Assembly (NCBI GenBank): GCA_000827325.1
Contig: KN832871.1
Span: 1,922,001-1,986,000, forward strand
DNA length: 64,000 nucleotides
DNA from: Oidiodendron maius Zn
Lineage: Eukaryota; Ascomycota; Leotiomycetes; Myxotrichaceae
Direction: 5' to 3'
Shown: piece after piece, positions 58,937-64,000 of the stretch
Layout of the letters: the number at the start of each line of letters is the position of its first letter
Position numbering within the stretch: position 1 is the first letter of the stretch
Translations under genes and position numbers: made by a program
The notes under the pieces: model-generated
Seen by the model: the letters and a program-made list of their open reading frames with translations, nothing else
Told to the model about the DNA's origin: nothing
Database searches by the model: none

Positions 58937-61230
58937 ATGTCTCTCCCTCCAGATCTTAGAGTGTTATGCTACCAGCTCTCCACCACTGCACCTCATGATC
59001 TGCCTCGCCTAACGCCAACCTTCGTACAACTCCTTGCTCGATGCCGCCTGCCACTGTCTAGTCCCGCAGGAAGTTTCGCAGGGTCAGACGGATCTGCTTC
59101 TTCAGTGCTAGTGCACAAGCTGAAGACTCAGCTATATACACTGCTGAAAGGCCAGAGCCTCGAGGGCAGATTCGCAGCCGTGACCTTGATCAAGGCGCTA
59201 GTCGAAGTAGGAGGTGATGAGGTCTTGTATGCCTCGGATATGAAGGCTACGTGCGTTCCGTACCTATTGTCCGTTCTTGTGGTCAGTTAAAAACCCTCTT
59301 ATGCGACCAGCACCTTACATAGCTGTAGAAACCGGACAGTGCGGCCACAAAAGAGTTATGCATCTTGACCCTCACCAAGATTTACTGTATGGCCCACCCG
59401 AACCAGACGGCTGTACGCGAAGTAACCACGCCAACCTTACGCGCATTTTTAACATCATGTCTGAACTTAATTATGCCGAAGGCCGCCTCTAAGAAGGAAG
59501 ATGTACCCCCATCGCTAGCCCATGCCGTCTTCTGCGCTTTTGGAACACTATTACCACGTTATCCCACGCTCTATCGGCCAGAAGTCTCTCGGATACGTCT
59601 GGCGACTAGGTCATGTCTAGCTCCCACGCTGTCGGATGGCTTCGTACCATCATCGCTTCAAGAGAGTGCTCGTCGCCTTGTTGTCCTTCTGCACCTCACT
59701 GCTGTGAAGAATACAGGAGGTGACGAATGGGGAAAGGCCGTAAGAGACATTATCTTGCTCGTCCATAGGACAGCAGATAGAGTGTTTCGGGCTATCATTG
59801 AAGACTGGGAGTCGACCGCTGGGTATATCGGTGAAGTTGCTGATATTAATCAGGACTTAGCTGGAGGGTCAGATTTGCCTGACGACTTACCTCCTTGGAC
59901 TGGTATCTATGCAGGTGTCGATCGAGTTACCGGACTGCTTGCCCTGTTGGAGGAATACATCAAGGGGGAAACATCCGCACCAGTTTCTATCCCTCTTGGC
60001 GCTATCATGGACATGACCACAAGGGTATTGTCGGTGGTCATGCCGTCCTTGTCAGATCCAACTGGTGGCCTCCGTCCTCACCCAGCGATCGACCGAGATG
60101 AGCGGGATGGCTTGTGGAGTGGCATCCCGCGGATACACATTGCTGCGCTCCGATTGATTGAAGCCCTCGTCGACAGACTACGAGAGGGGTTTGTTCCCTT
60201 AGCAGCTGGAGCCTTTGACCTGCTCACATGGTGTTTCTCCCCAGGTAGGAGCGACCAAACCTTGCAGAGCACCTCATACTGTTTAGCGCGAAAGTTACTA
60301 CTGCTCATCGGCAAAAGTCTAAATAGAAACCAAGTTTCGAAGCTGGTACCAATCATAAGGTCATGCTGCAGGGATCTGATGCCTAGTGATCCATACACTG
60401 CCGACTTGGGACCGCCTTCTGGAACTATTCCCAAGGAAAGTCAGGCCCAAATGCTCAATGGCCATACGTCGTTGCAAACTCGGATCGCGTTACAAAACGG
60501 CTTAAATATACAAAATAGTACTGCTTCCAGTGACCTATTGCCTTTGTTCGTCTCGCACTTGCCTCAAAAGCATCTAGACATTCATATCCGCTCTCTCATC
60601 GAACGTACGGCGATTCTAACGCACCATAGCGTTGCAATTCTGGCGTGCATCATGACACCGTTCATAAGAAAAGATGGTAGGGCAATCAGCAGCATCATGC
60701 CGTATGCTATGAGAGGGACTGCGGATGAAACCATAGTGGAGCTTCTTCTGCGGCCCCGTATGCCGGTACTTCCTGTCAGGGAACCCACGGCCTTCGATCC
60801 GGAGAATGAGGATGATAACTTCACCATGTATCCAGATGCTTCTGCGGAGCAGTACGTCACTGAAGGCGGCGTCAGCACCAAGATACTAGCTGATATTGAC
60901 GAAAAGGAGGCGGATGAACATCACGAGAATCCAGGATTTGGCAATGATAGCCAGAGCGGGTCTCCGTTACGACCTTCTGGCTTTTCTTTCAATGAGCCAG
61001 ACTACGTCCTACCGAATGTCCTACAGCCTCCGATCCAAACACTCTTCGTCGCTCGACAGACCAATACGGTAGCGGCTGAACCTCCTTTGACACCTTTCCA
61101 TCCCCCTAAAAGGAAAGAGTATGATGATATAAAGATGGGCGAGGAGTCATCAGATTCTAGTGATGAGAGTGTCCACCTGAATATGGAACTCGACACTGAT
61201 TCTGATGATCAAGATGGCATGGATGGATAG
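58937..61230 (+). CDS. rix1: Pre-rRNA-processing protein Rix1
   Basis: CDS is join(58937..59281, 59329..61230), 748 residues, one 47-nt intron with a GTCAGT donor. Rix1, with Ipi1 and Ipi3, forms the complex that processes ITS2 and remodels pre-60S particles with the AAA ATPase Rea1; the human relative is PELP1. The N-terminal alpha-helical domain is recognisable from the start (LRVLCYQLSTTAPHDLPRL) and continues over the splice (KPDSAATKELCILTLTKIYC). It is followed by helical repeats to about residue 560. The tail is acidic (SSDSSDESVHLNMELDTDSD), as usual for nucleolar assembly factors. Nucleolar/nucleoplasmic. Divergent from ypp1. Confidence 0.9.
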
Positions 61231-62595
61231 TCCTACTCACAGCTTTCAACAATCTCTTGATTGTTGATCTCTATATAGTATCATCAAAGACATTCCAACA
61301 TTTTCCCTGCAGTTCCAGAGTTGCCAATCGAGTACTCCAGCAGCTAGTCTGGTCCTAAATGAGTAATGATGATGCGGTTGACTACTTATTATACTTTTCT
61401 CAATTATGATATCAGCCGCCCTAACGATATTACGTTTAGCTTTTCTGGCTATTTGACTGTCTTCCCAACGCTCTCTTGCTTCTTCCTTCCTTCTTTCCTA
61501 CCTCCCCACACCATTGTTGAAAACTCCAAACCAATTTAGCCAACGCACCCACTACCGCCCCCAAAGCATAATATTTCACTACAAAGTTCACATATCAATA
61601 CACATTACCAGCCAGTAAGTAACCCCTCGCGTAGTCATTACCCATGCGCTGCACATGTCGTCATTCCTTCGTCTTTTTGGGATAGCTGTACAATTTTTAT
61701 TCTATTTCTTGCAAACCTATCTACACTCTTCACCCTCCTGCCACCATTTCCCTTTTTCAACTTATTATTCAACTTGCTATTGCTGTTAATTGTCTATCGC
61801 ATTTCTCTATCAGATGTTCTCTCTTCGCCCCGGCTAACTCCCCTATCAACATCTCCAGCGGAGGGAACCACACTTGACTCAAGTGAATCCAGTTCAGCCC
61901 CATATCCTACACTCAAGACATTCCCCAAAGTAGTCAGTTATACATTTCCATCTCGTGCTCTCATTCAAATCACTGGATCTTGGCTATATGCCCCTCTGTA
62001 CTCAAGTATGCAGAAGATAGACCTGCAGTGAGGAACCTCGCACAAACTGCTAATCACCCTTACTTCACCGCAGTATCTAAGTATGCTGATAACGGGACTA
62101 CAGAATCATACATCTTTTAAACTTTGCGGGCTCAGAGAGTTAGATACGATTTGTGTAGTATTCAGATTCGTTAACTGGCATTGAAATCAAGTAATGACTT
62201 AAGTGCCTCGAGGCCGTAGAGCTGTAGCTTTGCAGCGGGAAATGTCTTGTACATTTCTGCTCTGCCTACTGTGCAGAATATTTGTATCTTAAGAAAAAGA
62301 TGTAATATGAATTTTGTTGCGAAACCTTCTTTTAATCACCAGTCGCTGATTGATGGTTGACATTCCTGGTACGCCGACGTACATCCAGTTTAGTACTAAT
62401 TGGCCCATGACTTAATCTTGATCTCAAGCTTTTCATTCTATCTGCAAAGACATGTCGTTCAATACATTGTCAATACAAGTGTAGGTGTAATGAAATTATT
62501 TAACTTCCTGACACCACATGAGATTTTATACTTCGTCCACTTTTCAGTGGCTGATCATATGTAACACAGTGCATTTGCTAACATGATGGACAGTT
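61231..62595. promoter_or_regulatory. Long upstream region of the HHCC-module gene
   Basis: About 1.36 kb, pyrimidine-rich near 61440-61800. A consensus donor (GTAAGT) lies at 61615-61620, and a TTGCAG acceptor at 62612-62617, just inside the following frame, so a leader intron or an extra 5' coding exon is possible. A small open frame (61774-62031) has no family features. Confidence 0.4.
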
Positions 62596-64000
62596 ATGCT
62601 TCCTTCATGCCTTGCAGCGCCTACTACAGATGTCTTGCCCTTTTCCAACTCTCACACACCATTAACGGTAACCGTTTTCAAAACTGCCGGGCAAAGGCGG
62701 CAACGATTGAGTGCTCGTGGCAGAATTGACCCTCAAAATCTACGATTAGTCGCCCCCGAAAAAGTTCGTGCCTGCATCGACGAGCAGCAATGGTGCCTCA
62801 ACGACCCAAATAAATCAGGTTACCTGCAAATTCCGTCCGCAGAAGAGTACATAGATCTCCTTACTAGGATCTATCTTACTTATGACAAGAAAAGGGACAA
62901 GTTTATGCCCACTCAAGCTAAAATCGAAGAATACCAACGCCAACTCGAAACCAGAGATAAACGTCAGCGAGATGCATCTTGGAGGTTCTATACGAAGAAC
63001 ACCTTCGAGTACTTTCCGATTCTCACTGAACATGAAACGTCGCATAAAAAGGTCCTTGGACTTTACAAGAGTCTTTCTAAAGATGATGTACTGGCCTTTA
63101 AGGAAGCACGGGTAAATGGCCTTGCTGAACCTACTGACCGAGACTTGAAATGGGAAGACTATGCCTCAATGGATAAGCACGAAAAAGCTTTTTTCACCCA
63201 AGCTCCAGTAACCTCACTTGAAGATTCATACAACATAATTCTCGAGGCCCACGTCAAAGCGGCCCGAATCCCAGGTGACAATATCCATTATGGAAGAGAC
63301 GCTACTTTTCGCAGAATCACGGCCCTTTCTTGCTCAATCACCAAAGATGTTGTCTTTCTGTTCGTCCAAAACTGCCCGGGCTGCTCAAGCCGAAACAAGA
63401 AATGTGCTGCCGCGCGTGCTGTCGCAATTCAGACCCAGCGGCAGCGCAGGTCAATGAATGGTGGAGCTGAGCCTAACAGCATGGGTAAAAATACTGATGC
63501 TAATTCCAGCTTTCTGACCAACAATACTCAAGAGTCAGCCCAAACTCAAGTTGGATATGCTCAAAACGTCAACAGCAACGTACACGCATTTGCCAGCCAT
63601 CAGTCTCATCCTTCCAATCAGACGTTGAACTCTCTTTGTGACAATGGCGAGCAGTCTCCTCAAGATTATAATATTTCCTCTCTTGGGAACCAGAATACCT
63701 TCGAGATTGCAAACACCCATATCGTCAATTACCAAGATCTCAGCCACAACTCGAACATATTTACCAGTCCTGAGTTTCTTGATTTTGGGACCTTTGGCTC
63801 TCAAACTTCAAGTAATCAATCTATCGACTTCGCCCTGACTCAACTCCTTGATTCAGGAGCATCTCATCTCCGGCAGATGCCCGGCAATCTAGCTCTCAGT
63901 GATCAGCAGTTTGCCTTTGGCCCTATCCCGGCTCTCAACTTCGGGCATGACGCAGGTGAAGAGGGATTGACACTGTTTGAATGGGATTCGTACATACTAG
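62596..64000 (+). CDS. Protein with an integrase-type HHCC zinc module and Gln/Asn-rich tail (3' incomplete)
   Basis: Open from the ATG at 62596 to the window edge, 468 codons without a stop; the 3' end lies outside, and the 5' end may lie in an upstream exon. Residues about 30-210 are charged and helical (KIEEYQRQLETRDKRQRDAS, KSLSKDDVLAFKEARVNGLA). His219, His231, Cys260 and Cys263 form an H-x11-H-x28-C-x2-C motif (HYGRDATFRRI, then FVQNCPGCSSRNKK), like the zinc-binding module in front of retroelement integrases (Pfam H2C2). No reverse transcriptase, protease or catalytic integrase core is seen nearby, so this looks like a host gene that reuses the module. After about residue 285 it is Gln/Asn/Ser-rich with acidic ends, like a transcription activation region. 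A regulator role is inference. Confidence 0.65.
   Translation, partial: MLPSCLAAPTTDVLPFSNSHTPLTVTVFKTAGQRRQRLSARGRIDPQNLRLVAPEKVRACIDEQQWCLNDPNKSGYLQIPSAEEYIDLLTRIYLTYDKKRDKFMPTQAKIEEYQRQLETRDKRQRDASWRFYTKNTFEYFPILTEHETSHKKVLGLYKSLSKDDVLAFKEARVNGLAEPTDRDLKWEDYASMDKHEKAFFTQAPVTSLEDSYNIILEAHVKAARIPGDNIHYGRDATFRRITALSCSITKDVVFLFVQNCPGCSSRNKKCAAARAVAIQTQRQRRSMNGGAEPNSMGKNTDANSSFLTNNTQESAQTQVGYAQNVNSNVHAFASHQSHPSNQTLNSLCDNGEQSPQDYNISSLGNQNTFEIANTHIVNYQDLSHNSNIFTSPEFLDFGTFGSQTSSNQSIDFALTQLLDSGASHLRQMPGNLALSDQQFAFGPIPALNFGHDAGEEGLTLFEWDSYIL

Overview
The window is nuclear DNA from a filamentous ascomycete (Pezizomycotina). Short introns (about 44-99 nt, one of 207 nt) with GT..AG ends and CTAAC-like branch points, orthologues such as a cell-wall-integrity MAPKK, Skp1, Smp3, Ypp1 and Rix1, and a Zn2Cys6 regulator all point that way. 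I cannot decide between Eurotiomycetes and Leotiomycetes by eye. There are 24 supportable protein genes with 48 coding introns, whose phases I checked exon by exon. I found no tRNA, rRNA, CRISPR array or recognisable transposon.

Layout, left to right. 0-13 kb: MAP kinase kinase (Mkk1/2 type, minus), DEAD-box helicase Dbp8 (plus), a tail-anchored coiled-coil protein (plus), an alpha/beta hydrolase with a Lys/Glu-rich tail (minus) and a Ser/Thr-rich single-pass membrane protein (plus). 14-24 kb: a Zn2Cys6 transcription factor, the mitochondrial m-AAA protease and a Bor1-type anion transporter, all plus. 24-33 kb: a cyclase-family enzyme, a small-subunit catalase and Arl1 (minus), ribosomal protein eL39 (plus, divergent from Arl1) and Skp1 (minus). 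33-43 kb: GPI mannosyltransferase Smp3 (plus), a DHA2-type MFS transporter and ribosomal protein uL1 (both minus), and a two-Myb/SANT protein (plus). 43-50 kb: a degenerate 14-3-3-like protein (minus), a 3.5 kb stretch without a convincing gene, an 81-residue Cys-rich protein and a short-chain dehydrogenase (plus). 51-64 kb: alpha-actinin (plus), Ypp1 (minus), Rix1 (plus), and an incomplete gene (plus) that joins an HHCC zinc module of integrase type to a Gln/Asn-rich tail.

Most genes are housekeeping: signalling (MAPKK, Arl1, Skp1), ribosome production (Dbp8, Rix1, eL39, uL1), membrane and GPI traffic (Ypp1, Smp3, Arl1), mitochondrial quality control, ion and drug transport, and the actin skeleton. 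They are not a pathway cluster, and I see no biosynthetic gene cluster. The items most worth a second look are the HHCC-module protein at the right edge, the 14-3-3-like protein that has lost the phosphopeptide-binding residues, the apparent GC-AG intron in smp3, and the small Cys-rich protein.
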